From assembly GCA_038216655.1 (NCBI GenBank), contig JBBQPZ010000001.1, positions 372,001 through 436,000 of the forward strand: a stretch of 64,000 nt of DNA. The letters run 5' to 3'. A program made the position numbers and the translations under genes. Below the pieces are notes generated by a model. That model worked only from the letters and a program-made list of their open reading frames with translations, was not told where the DNA came from and did no database searches. This stretch comes from JAFDWR01 sp038216655 (GTDB lineage Bacteria > Armatimonadota > Fimbriimonadia > Fimbriimonadales > Fimbriimonadaceae). Shown here one piece after another: positions 50,971 to 59,719 of this stretch (positions within the stretch are counted from its first letter, which is position 1; every line of letters starts with the position of its first letter).

Positions 50971-52227
50971 ATGGACGCTGAAGCCCTGTACGCGGACGTA
51001 GTCGGGAAATACACCGACCATATCAACCCCTATCTCTCCAAGCTGATGGCATTTGCCGGATTCGGCGTCGAGATGCGTGGCGAGGGATGCTACATCTACG
51101 ATCAGGAGGGGCGTCAGTACCTGGACTGCCTCGGCAGCTACGGCTGCTTCAGCCTCGGCCATCGCCATCCCAAGGTCGTCGAGGCGGTCAAGCACCAGCT
51201 CGACAACATGGCCCTGAGCGGCAAGGCGTTCTTCTCCAAACCCGCCGCCGACCTCGCCTCGGACCTGGCCGACATCGCCCCCAAGGGGCTTGAGTTCACG
51301 TTCTTCTGCAACTCCGGCGCTGAGGCGGTCGAAGCCGCCCTCAAGTTCGCCAAGGGCTCAACAGGCAAGTCCAAAATCGTAAGCACCAACGGCAGTTTCC
51401 ACGGCAAGACCTTGGGCGCACTCTCGGTCACCGGCAAAGAGAAATACCGTAAGCCATTTGAGCCACTCATGCCCGGTGCGGTGTTCGTTCCCTTCGGCGA
51501 TTCCAAAGCCGCAGCCACGAAGATCGACTCCGACACCGCCGCGATGATCATCGAACCGATTCAGGGAGAGGGAGGAATCATCATCCCCCCTGACGGGTAC
51601 CTCCGCGATCTACGCGCGGCTTGCGACAAATCCGGCGCGCTCCTCATCGCCGACGAGGTCCAGACCCTGCTCGGTCGAACCGGATACTGGTTCGGCTCGA
51701 ACCACGACGACGTCAGCCCGGACCTGATGACCCTCGCCAAGGCCTTGGGCGGCGGTGTGATGCCCATCGGCGCCCTCATGGGCACCCGCAAGGTCTGGGA
51801 CGCGATCTACAGCCAAAACCCGCTCTCCCACACCAGCACCTTCGGCGGCAACCCGCTCGCCTGCTCGGCGGGCGTCGCGACCCTAGCCGCCATCCGAGAG
51901 GAGGGCCTCATCGACCGATCGCGGGTGCAGGGCGAGAAGCTCCTCAACGGCCTCAAGCAAGTTGGCGCGCTGCACCAAGACCTCCTCACCGAAGTCCGCG
52001 GCCGCGGCCTGATGATCGGCGTCGAGTTCTCGATGGACGAAGTGGGTGAACTGGTAGTCGCTCAGATGCTCAAGCGCGGACTGTGCGTGGCCTACACGCT
52101 CAACAATCCCCGCGTGCTCCGCTTCGAGCCCCCTCTGACGATCTCCGATGCGCAAATCCAATTTGCCGTCGAGACCTTCGGTGCTGCGATGGCGGAGACG
52201 AGCGAACTACTCGCGATGCTGGTTTAG
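50971..52227 (+). CDS. class III PLP aminotransferase, putrescine/ornithine type
   Basis: 418 residues. Features: YIYDQEGRQYLDCLGSYGCFSLGHRHPKVVEAV (N-terminal, closest in style to putrescine aminotransferases), FFCNSGAEAVEAALKFA (PLP phosphate loop), SFHGKTLGAL, EPIQGEGGI, LIADEVQTLLGRTGYWFG, and the PLP lysine in LMTLAKALGGG. The enzyme would move an omega-amino group from putrescine, ornithine or acetylornithine to 2-oxoglutarate; the precise substrate is not readable. The stop is directly followed by the next gene's ATG (52228), giving a tightly coupled pair. Confidence 0.85.
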   Translation: MDAEALYADVVGKYTDHINPYLSKLMAFAGFGVEMRGEGCYIYDQEGRQYLDCLGSYGCFSLGHRHPKVVEAVKHQLDNMALSGKAFFSKPAADLASDLADIAPKGLEFTFFCNSGAEAVEAALKFAKGSTGKSKIVSTNGSFHGKTLGALSVTGKEKYRKPFEPLMPGAVFVPFGDSKAAATKIDSDTAAMIIEPIQGEGGIIIPPDGYLRDLRAACDKSGALLIADEVQTLLGRTGYWFGSNHDDVSPDLMTLAKALGGGVMPIGALMGTRKVWDAIYSQNPLSHTSTFGGNPLACSAGVATLAAIREEGLIDRSRVQGEKLLNGLKQVGALHQDLLTEVRGRGLMIGVEFSMDEVGELVVAQMLKRGLCVAYTLNNPRVLRFEPPLTISDAQIQFAVETFGAAMAETSELLAMLV

Positions 52228-53188
52228 ATGAAGATCGTCGTACTTGACGGCTACGCCCTCAACCCAGGCGACCTCGCCTGGGACGATCTGCGCGCGCTCG
52301 GTGACGTAGAGGTCCATGACCGTACCGCGGCGGAGCAGGTTCTCGACCGGATCAGTGACGCAGGGGCGATCCTGACCAACAAGACCCCCCTCGACGTCCA
52401 CACGATCTTCCGAGTTCAATCCACCCTCAAATACATCGGGGTCCTCGCCACCGGCGTGAACGTAGTTGACCTCAACGCGGCGAGAGAGTGCGGCATCCCG
52501 GTGACCAACATCCCCGCCTACGGTGCCGACTCCGTCGCGCAGCACACCATTGCCCTGTTACTCGAACTGACCAACGCCGTCGGGCGCCACTCCGCGGGCC
52601 GTGAGGAACGGCGATTGGGCAGCGAGCCGGGACTGGATGTTCACCCGTGCCCCGTTAATCGAACTGTCCGGACTTCGACTCGGCATCATCGGTTACGGTG
52701 CGATCGGTCGCCGAGTTGGCGAGATTGGCGCCGCTTTTGGCATGGAGATCCTTGTCGGCGAGTCTCTGAATGGAACGGCGTTGGACGGTCGCATGCCCCT
52801 CGACGAGCTCTTCGCCACCTCCGACGTCGTCACCCTCCACTGCCCGCTCACCGAAGCCACTAAGGGTCTTATCAACGCGAGGCGGCTTGGACTCATGAAG
52901 CCCAGCGCAATCCTCCTCAACACCGCCCGAGGCGGCCTAATCGTGGAGAAGGACCTCGCCCAAGCCCTCGAACGCGGCACGATCGCCGCCGCCGGGCTCG
53001 ACGTCCTCTCGATCGAGCCACCCACGAGCGAGAATCCTCTCTCACGGGCCCGCAATTGCACGGTCACCCCTCACATCGCCTGGGCGACCCATGCGGCGCG
53101 TCAAAGGCTTATGCGCGAGGCAGTGGCCAACCTGGCCGCCTTCACAAAAGGCGAATCTCGGAACGTTATCAACGGCGTCACGCTCTAA
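52228..53188 (+). pseudogene. D-2-hydroxyacid dehydrogenase with a +1 frameshift
   Basis: The first 125 or so codons (frame of 52228: MKIVVLDGYALNPGDLAWDDL to LLLELTNAVGRHSA) and the rest (AVRNGDWAASRDWMF to ESRNVINGVTL) are in different frames. Removing one G from the GGG at 52594-52596 region restores HSA-AVRNGDWA, the normal family sequence. All functional sites survive: NAD loop GIIGYGAIGRRVG, Arg in LNTARGG, Glu in LSIEPPTSENP, His in TPHIAWATH. It resembles glycerate or phosphoglycerate dehydrogenases. It could be a sequencing error in a G run, a recent mutation, or recoding. It directly follows the aminotransferase gene, so a joint amine/2-oxoacid role is plausible. Confidence 0.75.
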
Positions 53189-53232
53189 CTACCAGGTCCG
53201 ACGCATTGGCGGGCTGGGAGAGTTGAACGAAT

Positions 53233-53571
53233 ATGAATACGCCAAACGCCATGTACTATGCCCTCGCCGCCGTAGTCGTCGCGGGTGCGATCCTGTTCGG
53301 TCTGGGGCTCCTCTTCGTCCGTGCGTCGCGAATCGAACGCAACGTCTTGGTAGGCGGCTGTACCCTTGCGACTTCCCTCCTCGCCGCACTGATCCTCGGG
53401 AGTCAGAGCGCCGATACTGGGCAGTTCACGCTTGGTCAGGCCCTGTCGATCGGATGCCTCAGCGTCCTCGGTTTTGGGATCGGTTGGCTGTACGATCGCC
53501 TCGCCGGGCCCAAAGCAATGTCGAGCACGGATGACCTCGAGGCAACTCTTGGCGCGGAACTCGCCGATTAA
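53233..53571 (+). CDS. small membrane protein (112 aa)
   Basis: Three hydrophobic helices (about 8-29, 38-56, 68-86) around short loops: LAAVVVAGAILFGLGLLFV, VLVGGCTLATSLLAALILG and LSIGCLSVLGFGIGWLYD. A soluble acidic tail (STDDLEATLGAELAD) ends it. No family recognised. It starts 44 bases after the dehydrogenase stop on the same strand. Confidence 0.65.
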   Translation: MNTPNAMYYALAAVVVAGAILFGLGLLFVRASRIERNVLVGGCTLATSLLAALILGSQSADTGQFTLGQALSIGCLSVLGFGIGWLYDRLAGPKAMSSTDDLEATLGAELAD

Positions 53572-53603
53572 CGGAGACGAGCCCGCCCCGAAACGCCTAC
53601 ACT

Positions 53604-53843
53604 ATGAACATGGCAAACGGACCCGTCCTCTTCAAACCCCCTTATGCGCTTCGTTTCGTATCCAATAAAGGGACGGAGGTGCATACCTGCGAGGGGATGG
53701 CGCTACCGGAGAAGGGGATGCTCTTCGTGATCGGCACGAACGAATACAAGGTTGAGGACCTGCGCATCAGCCTGGAGTCCGGCGACATCTACGTGACCGT
53801 GACCGAGAAGAGCCTCCCCTACGTCCCGCCGCGTCCGCGCTGA
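53604..53843 (+). CDS. hypothetical protein (77-79 aa)
   Basis: Two in-frame ATGs, at 53604 and 53610. TACACT at 53598-53603 touches the first, so in a leaderless transcript the second would be used (6-base gap, as in neighbours). The product is a compact beta-strand protein: VLFKPPYALRFVSNKG, GMLFVIGTNEYKVEDLRISLESGDIYVTVTEKS, ending VPPRPR. No motif or family recognised. Confidence 0.55.
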   Translation: MNMANGPVLFKPPYALRFVSNKGTEVHTCEGMALPEKGMLFVIGTNEYKVEDLRISLESGDIYVTVTEKSLPYVPPRPR

Positions 53844-53850
53844 GAGTTTT

Positions 53851-53945
53851 GTGGCAGTGGCAGTGGCAGGGCCGACAATCCGGACTGAACGTTCCGAGGA
53901 CAGAGCCGCCCGGCTAGTGGAGCCAGAAACTAATACCACTGCCAC
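53851..53945. terminator. inverted repeat between convergent genes
   Basis: GTGGCAGTGG (53851-53860, part of a TGGCAG triple repeat) pairs with CCACTGCCAC (53936-53945). It may terminate both convergent transcripts. The decamer CCACTGCCAC recurs at 27785-27794. Confidence 0.4.
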
Positions 53946-53953
53946 TAAGAATC

Positions 53954-55552
53954 CTACATCTTCCCCGGCCGGACTCGCAGAAACACCCCAAAAGTGAACG
54001 GGCTCTTCCCGTAGAACGGCTCAAGGCTCGACGGGAACGAATAGACCCCCGCGTAGGCACCCAACCCAAAGTCGAATCCGCCACAGGATTTCAACTCTCT
54101 CACTCCGCCGAACAACAGCTTGTTGACCTTATAGTTGCCCGCGGGCACGCCCACCAGCTCGTTCTTGTCCACCCGCTCAAAGCGTGCGAAGAACGACTGG
54201 GGCCCCCGCATATAAGTGCCTTCAAGCAGGAACGCATCCGAGTTAGCGCCAGCAACGATGTTCCGGCCAAAAGCGCCAGTGAACGCCAGGTTGTCCTTCC
54301 CAACCGGCAAATTCCAGATCGCCGCCGCGGTAATGCGGTGCTGATCCACGCCCGGCTCGGAGCTCTCGGGAGAGCGAAGGTAGCCGTAAGAAGTGTTGAA
54401 CGACAGATTCTTCGTAGGGTTGAACGTCACTCGCCCTGATGCCGAGTTGAGCTGAACCAAATCTGGCGAATAGCGGTTCTCATCCGGCTCGTGTCCGTTG
54501 AAGACCGACCCCTCGATCTGCCACTTGTCCGTGTTCAACCCTGCCGTGACCACGCCGTAAGAGATATGCGTGCTGTCGAACCAGTGGTGCGAGATCGGCG
54601 CCTCCGGAACGTCCATCCCGCTCGGACGGTGCATAAAGGTCGGTCCGCCCAGCGCGGGCTCGCCGGCAGGACCGCCGTACAAGAAAGCACTCAGGCCTAG
54701 ACCGACCGGGTGAGCGTAAGAGACGGTCACCTCGTCGATCAAGTCATGCGGATGCTGGTAATCGGTGAGCTTGTTGCCATAAGCAGTCTCGCCGGTCTGG
54801 AAGAGATCCGGGTAGCCGTACTCGCCGTTGAAGATCGCATCGAGCGAGATCATCGCATTGAAGCCGAGGATGCCCCCGCCCGTCTCGCGTCGCACCATGA
54901 GCATCGGCATCGAGTTCGAGTAGAAACGTGAGTTTCCGCGCGGCCCGCTGGTCTGGGTCGTATTCAGAGAGAACGCGCCCATCAGATTCATTTCATAACG
55001 GCCTTGCTTGGGGAGAGCTTTCATGAACATCGGGGAGGAATCGGGCAACCAGCTCGTTCCAGAACCTTCGCGCTGCATTCCCCAATCGCCAAGGCGGCCA
55101 TTCATCGAGCCCATTGGCATCTCCATCCCGCCCATTTCACCGACCGCTTGCGTCTTGAAGTCGAAGCTCTTGGTGGCGGTCTTTTGGCCACCCGCTTCCA
55201 CCTTGGCGGTCACTCGCCAAGGTCCCGCCATGCTGAACAGCACCGACGCGGTGTACGACCCGTCCGCCTTATCCGTCACCTTGGGATGGGTCGTGCCCAT
55301 GTCCATGTTAGTCATGGCGACCGATAGAGCCACCTTTGCTCCCGAAAGCGGCTTCCCGACCCCATCCATAACGGTCAGTACAAACGCGTTCTCGCCGACT
55401 TTGGGAGCCTCCGCCAGCTTTCCGGAGAGTTTGAGTTCGCTGGCCATTGACTCGGAGGTAGCCAGGGACAACCCTTCGGCGAGGCTCTCGCTCGCCGATC
55501 CGAGACATGTTGAGGTCAGGAGGGCAAGGCAAGCCCAAGTCGTTGATTTCAT
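53954..55552 (-). CDS. exported protein: FixH/YtkA-like domain plus outer-membrane barrel
   Basis: 532 residues. A signal peptide (about 1-25) is followed by an immunoglobulin-like FixH/YtkA-type domain (about 38-135: ENAFVLTVMDGVGKPLSGAKVALSVAMTNMDMGTTHPKVT, SVLFSMAGPWRVTAKVE). A Met/Gly/His-bearing linker (GEMGGMEMPMGSMNG) leads to a long beta-rich region (about 170-532) with strand-like alternation and aromatic ends (FGVFLRVRPGK), typical of an outer-membrane barrel. The methionine-rich MTNMDMG and GGMEMPMGSM segments suggest copper handling, as in proteins near copper exporters, but no such genes are adjacent. The link to copper is inference. Confidence 0.7.
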   Translation of the reverse strand: MKSTTWACLALLTSTCLGSASESLAEGLSLATSESMASELKLSGKLAEAPKVGENAFVLTVMDGVGKPLSGAKVALSVAMTNMDMGTTHPKVTDKADGSYTASVLFSMAGPWRVTAKVEAGGQKTATKSFDFKTQAVGEMGGMEMPMGSMNGRLGDWGMQREGSGTSWLPDSSPMFMKALPKQGRYEMNLMGAFSLNTTQTSGPRGNSRFYSNSMPMLMVRRETGGGILGFNAMISLDAIFNGEYGYPDLFQTGETAYGNKLTDYQHPHDLIDEVTVSYAHPVGLGLSAFLYGGPAGEPALGGPTFMHRPSGMDVPEAPISHHWFDSTHISYGVVTAGLNTDKWQIEGSVFNGHEPDENRYSPDLVQLNSASGRVTFNPTKNLSFNTSYGYLRSPESSEPGVDQHRITAAAIWNLPVGKDNLAFTGAFGRNIVAGANSDAFLLEGTYMRGPQSFFARFERVDKNELVGVPAGNYKVNKLLFGGVRELKSCGGFDFGLGAYAGVYSFPSSLEPFYGKSPFTFGVFLRVRPGKM

Positions 55553-55595
55553 TGATTTCTCCCCGGGAGATCGCCCGTCGCCCAGATAGAAGGAG

Positions 55596-56072
55596 CTAGC
55601 GACCTAGAACGCGTTCCGGAGTCGTGCGGTTGAGCAGCAGCCAATACATCGCCACCTGCAGCACCATCTCACTGAAGTCGGAGGGATCAACCGGCTTCTG
55701 AATGAAGGAATTCGCGCCGAGCCGGTAACTCTCATCGACTTGAGAAAAGTCCTCCGATGACGTGAGAATCACGACTGGGACGTGCATGGTCGCCGCGTTC
55801 GAGCGGATGCGCTGGAGGACTTCCAAGCCGCTTAGTTTGGGGAGTTTGAGGTCGAGGATCACGACCGCGGGCATTACTGACATATCGCGACCGGCGTAGT
55901 CACCCGATCCGAAAAGGTAGTCAATGGCCTGCTGACCGTCCACCGCGATCACAACCTCGTTCATGATGTTGTTCTTGCGAAGGGCACGCAGGGTCAAACG
56001 CTCATCGTCGATGTTGTCTTCGATGAGCAAGACTAATTTGCTTTCAGAGCCTGGCGTTGAATAACTTGCCAT
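55596..56072 (-). CDS. single-domain response regulator
   Basis: 158 residues, one receiver domain: acidic pair ED at 18-19 (LLIEDNIDDERLT), phospho-acceptor D74 (VVILDLKLPKLSG), Thr/Ser in VVILTSSED, Lys in FIQKPVDPSDF. No output domain, like Rcp1- or CheY-type regulators paired with phytochrome-type or hybrid kinases. NIDDERLTLRALRKNN is typical of the Rcp1 group. The start at 56072 (MASYS) is taken over 56114. No kinase gene is nearby. It is divergent from the GH4 gene. Confidence 0.85.
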   Translation of the reverse strand: MASYSTPGSESKLVLLIEDNIDDERLTLRALRKNNIMNEVVIAVDGQQAIDYLFGSGDYAGRDMSVMPAVVILDLKLPKLSGLEVLQRIRSNAATMHVPVVILTSSEDFSQVDESYRLGANSFIQKPVDPSDFSEMVLQVAMYWLLLNRTTPERVLGR

Positions 56073-56181
56073 ACCTACCGGTCCACTCCCCTCAAACCCC
56101 TGTGGCAGAACCACGCTTCTTCACCAGGATTATAGTCCAACACTACGTCAACCAATCAAATAGGTTCCCGCATTGCCGTGC

Positions 56182-56187
56182 TAACCT
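56182..56187 (+). promoter_or_regulatory. -10 like TAACCT before the GH4 gene
   Basis: TAACCT with 6 bases (CTATAA) to the ATG at 56194; no Shine-Dalgarno. Confidence 0.45.
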
Positions 56188-56193
56188 CTATAA

Positions 56194-57597
56194 ATGGCCG
56201 TAGCCACCTCTCACGCTGACCACACTAAGAACGATTCACGCCGCGGGCTCGCGGGTTCCATGCCTCGGCCGATCAACGTGACCATGATCGGCGCGGGCTC
56301 ATTCTTCACAAATTCGGTTCTTAAAGATGTCGTCCTAATTCCAGACAATGCCGGCGGCGAGCTACGCCTCGTAGACATCGACGGCACGCGCCTGGAGCTC
56401 ACACGGAAGCTCATGCAGAAGATCGTCGAGGAAGCGGGGCAAGCTGACCGCTGGAAGGTCCGTGCGAGCACCGATCGGACCGAACTCCTCACCGGAACCG
56501 ACTACATCGTCAACGCCATCGAAGTCAGCGGGACCGAGTGCGTACGGTTCGATAACGATATCCCCCTTGAGTTCCGAGTCAGCCAGAACATCGGCGACAC
56601 GATCGGGCCGGGTGGCTTGTTCAAGGGTCTCCGCACGATCCCCGTTTGGCTGGAGATCCTGAAGGACGCCGAACGTCTTTGCCCGCAGGCGATCGTGCTG
56701 AACTACACGAACCCGATGAATATGCTCTGTCTTGCCTCCGCGCGGGCCAGTTCCATGCAGGTCGTCGGGCTCTGCCACTCGGTTCAAGGCACTTCCGAGA
56801 TGCTCGCAAAATACGCGGGGATCGACTACGTCGACATGAAGTGGACCTGCGCCGGGATCAACCATCTCGCCTGGCTCACCGAACTTCGCGGTCCCGCCGC
56901 CGGCGGATTCGAGGATTTGTATCCGAAGCTCAAGGCGATGGCCGCCGATCGCGAGAGCGGATTCGCTAAGGCCGAGCCGGTTCGGACCGACATGATGCTC
57001 CACTTCGGCGCGTTCATCACCGAGTCCAGTGGCCACCTCAGCGAGTACGTCCCCTACTACCGCAAGCGTAAAGATCTGCTTGATAAGTACACCGACACCG
57101 GATATCGAGGCCAAGAGAGCTTTTACGCCGACAACTGGCCGACGTGGCGTAAAGGTCAAGACGAGAAGCGCGCCAAGCTAATCTCCGGCGAAGAGGCGAT
57201 CGCCTTCGACCGCTCCTGGGAGTACGGGGCTTGGATCATCGAGTCGGTCGAAAAGAACGTGCCGTTCCTCGTCCACGGCAACGTATCCAACAAGGGTGGT
57301 CTGATCGAAAACCTGCCCCACGACGGCTGCGTCGAAGTCGCCTGCATGGTGAATCGCAACGGCATCCAGCCAACGCGGTACGGACGCCTTCCCCGCCAGA
57401 TGGCCGCGGTCTGCGACTCGAATATGAGGATGTTCGACCTGGCCGTCGAGGCAGTCCTTACGCGCTCGAAGGAGACGGCGGCGCACGCGCTCATGCTCGA
57501 TCCGCTCACCAGCGCGGTCTGCTCTCCAGCGGAGATCAAGGCGATGACGAATCGCCTATTCGACGCCGAAGCGGCGTACCTGCCCGGCTACAAGTAG
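56194..57597 (+). CDS. GH4 family alpha-galactosidase (MelA-like)
   Basis: 467 residues. N-terminal NAD-binding fold: VTMIGAGSFFTNSVLKDV (about 29-46), LVDIDGTRLEL, and NAIEVSGTECVRFDNDIP. The metal-binding motif is CHSV (C194-H195-S196), the variant associated with alpha-galactosidases, and AGINHLAWLTEL follows with the second metal ligand His. GH4 enzymes need NAD+ and Mn2+ and cleave by a redox-assisted elimination. The protein has no signal peptide and is cytosolic, unlike the clan GH-D enzyme at 31 kb. The Nramp importer could supply its Mn2+, but they are not linked. The stop is followed by a REP-like element. Confidence 0.87.
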   Translation: MAVATSHADHTKNDSRRGLAGSMPRPINVTMIGAGSFFTNSVLKDVVLIPDNAGGELRLVDIDGTRLELTRKLMQKIVEEAGQADRWKVRASTDRTELLTGTDYIVNAIEVSGTECVRFDNDIPLEFRVSQNIGDTIGPGGLFKGLRTIPVWLEILKDAERLCPQAIVLNYTNPMNMLCLASARASSMQVVGLCHSVQGTSEMLAKYAGIDYVDMKWTCAGINHLAWLTELRGPAAGGFEDLYPKLKAMAADRESGFAKAEPVRTDMMLHFGAFITESSGHLSEYVPYYRKRKDLLDKYTDTGYRGQESFYADNWPTWRKGQDEKRAKLISGEEAIAFDRSWEYGAWIIESVEKNVPFLVHGNVSNKGGLIENLPHDGCVEVACMVNRNGIQPTRYGRLPRQMAAVCDSNMRMFDLAVEAVLTRSKETAAHALMLDPLTSAVCSPAEIKAMTNRLFDAEAAYLPGYK

Positions 57598-57607
57598 CCA
57601 AGCTCTA

Positions 57608-57736
57608 GTAGCGCAAGTTTTCAAACCTGTGCGGGTCTGTCCAGTCCCTCCCCCGCCCTGGGGGGAGGCTAGGTGGGGGCGCATGCCACTAACACGGAGC
57701 CCTCCCGCAAATGCAAGGGTTGAAAACCCGCGCTAC
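57608..57736. repeat. REP pair (BIME-like) overlapping the metX stop
   Basis: GTAGCGCAAGTTTTCAAACC (57608-57627) and its inverted relative at 57717-57736 (17 of 20 positions) face each other. Each begins with GTAG at its outer end followed by a hairpin (GGGTT/AACCC on the right copy), the REP layout. Between them lies CCCTCCCCCGCCCTGGGGGGAGG, itself foldable. The right GTAG provides the TAG stop of metX. Confidence 0.6.
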
Positions 57737-58821
57737 GACGGGCTGGCCAGGAATTCTCGCACCAGAGCCCCTTGCTGGGTCTCTTCGAGCAGAAAGGCAT
57801 CGTGGCCGTACGGAACGTCGATCTCGAATCTGGCGGCCCTGCAGCCCGCTTCTAGGGCCAAACGCTCAATCTCCACACTTTGATGCGTCGGGTAGATCCA
57901 GTCCGACGTGAAGCTCACGATGAGATACTCGGTTGTCGATCCCGCAAGGGACGTGCACTCGTAGCGGTCGATCGCCTTGGTGAGATACAGCAGTGAGTTC
58001 GCGTCGAACCGCTTGGTGAACTTGTCACCCTGATAGCTCAGGTAGCTCTCGATCTGAAACTCGGTTCCGAAGGTGAATGGAAGCAGCTCATGCCCCTGGA
58101 GACGACGACCGAACTTCGCGGTGAAGGCGGCGTCGCTCAGAAAAGAGAGGTGCCCGATCATCCGCGCGACGGAAAGCCCATCCCGGGGGGGGGCATCGGC
58201 TGGATATTCCCCGCCCCGCCAGCGTGGGTCGCGCATAACGGCTTGACGGCCAGCTTCGTTGAATCCGATCTGCATGGCCGAATGGGCGGCGGCGGTCGCG
58301 GTGAGAAACGCCTTCCGAACCCGTCCCGGGTATCGAACGGTCCACTCCAACGCTTGCATGCCCCCCATACTTCCCCCTGCGACGGCAAGTAGACCTGCGA
58401 TACCAAGATGGTCCATGAGCCCAGCCTGGACATCCACCATGTCGCGCACCGTGACCTGAGGGAATCGCGTTCGGTAGGGATTGCCTTCTGCATCAAGCGA
58501 GGAAGGTCCCGTAGTGCCCTGACAGCCTCCGAGCGAGTTGGTGCCGATCACGAAGTATCGATCGGTGTCAAACGCCATCCCTGGCCCGACCAATCGGTCC
58601 CACCACCCAACTGCGTGGCTATCGCCGCTCAAGGCGTGACAGATGAGGATCGCGTTGTCCCGCGCAGGGCTCAGAGTGCCCCAGGTCTCGTAGGCAACGA
58701 TGACCTCGTCAAGATGCCCACCTGCCTCGCACGCCAACGCACCGACCGACGCATACTGCCGCTCGTCACCCGAGGGAGCGGTGCGCTCGTTCTCCTCAAA
58801 GAGGCCGGGGTCGATCGACAT
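57733..58821 (-). CDS. metX: homoserine O-acetyltransferase
   Basis: 362 residues, alpha/beta hydrolase fold. Motifs: YETWGTLSPARDNAILICHALSGDSHA, GGSMGGMQALEW with the nucleophile Ser151, and near the end VSFTSDWIYPTHQSVEI (Asp) and YGHDAFLLE (His). GTNSLGGCQGTTGPSS supports MetX. It acylates homoserine in methionine synthesis; acetyl versus succinyl preference cannot be read directly. A TACCCT box is 7 bases before the ATG. The C-terminus (FLASPS) ends at a stop codon supplied by the REP element. Confidence 0.9.
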   Translation of the reverse strand: MSIDPGLFEENERTAPSGDERQYASVGALACEAGGHLDEVIVAYETWGTLSPARDNAILICHALSGDSHAVGWWDRLVGPGMAFDTDRYFVIGTNSLGGCQGTTGPSSLDAEGNPYRTRFPQVTVRDMVDVQAGLMDHLGIAGLLAVAGGSMGGMQALEWTVRYPGRVRKAFLTATAAAHSAMQIGFNEAGRQAVMRDPRWRGGEYPADAPPRDGLSVARMIGHLSFLSDAAFTAKFGRRLQGHELLPFTFGTEFQIESYLSYQGDKFTKRFDANSLLYLTKAIDRYECTSLAGSTTEYLIVSFTSDWIYPTHQSVEIERLALEAGCRAARFEIDVPYGHDAFLLEETQQGALVREFLASPS

Positions 58822-58828
58822 GCGCTTG

Positions 58829-58834
58829 AGGGTA
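58829..58834 (-). promoter_or_regulatory. -10 like TACCCT before metX
   Basis: TACCCT on the minus strand, 7 bases before the ATG. It directly abuts the left arm of the inverted repeat at 58837. Confidence 0.45.
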
Positions 58835-58836
58835 CC

Positions 58837-58943
58837 TCTGAGTCTGAGTCTGGATCTGAGTTGGAGCTGGACGAAGTGGATACGACCTATACGTCCAATG
58901 AGACATATCGTAACTCGGCCTCGGACCGAGACTCAGACTCAGA
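58837..58943. repeat. 15-base perfect inverted repeat upstream of metX
   Basis: TCTGAGTCTGAGTCT (58837-58851) is exactly complementary to AGACTCAGACTCAGA (58929-58943); each arm is a hexamer tandem (GAGTCT). The 77-base centre contains GGCCTCGGACCG. It lies between the PEP-CTERM gene's end and the metX promoter. Confidence 0.6.
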
Positions 58944-59012
58944 CTCTCCTTACCCCCTTACGCCGAGTGAGCCCGCCGCGTATACACGCAGCGGGCCCGA
59001 AGTGATGAGGAT

Positions 59013-59639
59013 TTAGACTCGAACGTTGCGGCGACGTCGGACCAGACCGAGCGCGCCGAGGCCGAGGACGGCCATGGAGGCAGGTTCCGGAACCGCGGCA
59101 GACGACGTGAAGGACGCCGTGTAGCTCGTGGCGTTACCCACGGTGTTGTCGTTGGCGAGGGCGAACGCAAACTTCTGCTGTGTCATCCCACCCGGAACGT
59201 TGGTGCCGGTGAACGTTACGTTGTTGCCGAGCAGCGTGCTGCCGCCAATCGCGAACGGGTTGAACGTCGCGGAGTCGAACTGAACACGGAAGACGTTGGT
59301 GTTCGCAGCGTTCGTGAACTGCACGAACGCAGGTCCGCCGCCGACCGCCGTCGCGACGCCGGCCGCGCTGATGTTCAGGGCGGACATCGTGAACTTGGCG
59401 TTCGCGATGCTGCCGGCACCGGTGAAGCCCGGCGTCTGAAGGGTGAGGCCCGTGCTGCTCCAGCCACCGGTCATCGTACCGGTGAAGCCGGCTCCCGTGG
59501 ACAGGAAGTTGAACATGGGGGTCGCGCCGCTCGGTGAAGGGTCGGCAAAGGTGGCGATGGTCTGGGTCGCAGACGCAGCGGTCACCACGACGAGGGAGGC
59601 CGAAATGAGGCCAAAAATTCGTGTCGGGTTATAAGTCAA
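59013..59639 (-). CDS. PEP-CTERM sorted surface protein
   Basis: 208 residues, TTG start with GGAGAG 8-9 bases upstream. The signal peptide (IFGLISASLVVVTAASA) precedes a Gly/Thr/Asn-rich beta domain (about 25-175). The C-terminal sorting signal is complete: VPEPASMAVLGLGALGLVRRRR, i.e. the PEP box, a hydrophobic helix and an arginine cluster. Such proteins are exported and processed by an exosortase, usually as part of an extracellular polymer system. No exosortase gene is in this window. Confidence 0.9.
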   Translation of the reverse strand: MTYNPTRIFGLISASLVVVTAASATQTIATFADPSPSGATPMFNFLSTGAGFTGTMTGGWSSTGLTLQTPGFTGAGSIANAKFTMSALNISAAGVATAVGGGPAFVQFTNAANTNVFRVQFDSATFNPFAIGGSTLLGNNVTFTGTNVPGGMTQQKFAFALANDNTVGNATSYTASFTSSAAVPEPASMAVLGLGALGLVRRRRNVRV

Positions 59640-59719
59640 AACTATCTCTCCTTAGTGCTGGTACCCGCAATACAGGCCCCGCCGAGGAGAGTTAGACAAG
59701 GTGTGTGCCGATCGACCCG

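Noticed and set aside
58822..59012. SAM riboswitch upstream of metX
   Set aside because: No SAM-I, SAM-II or SAM-IV core sequence was recognised; only the GAGTCT inverted repeat is present.
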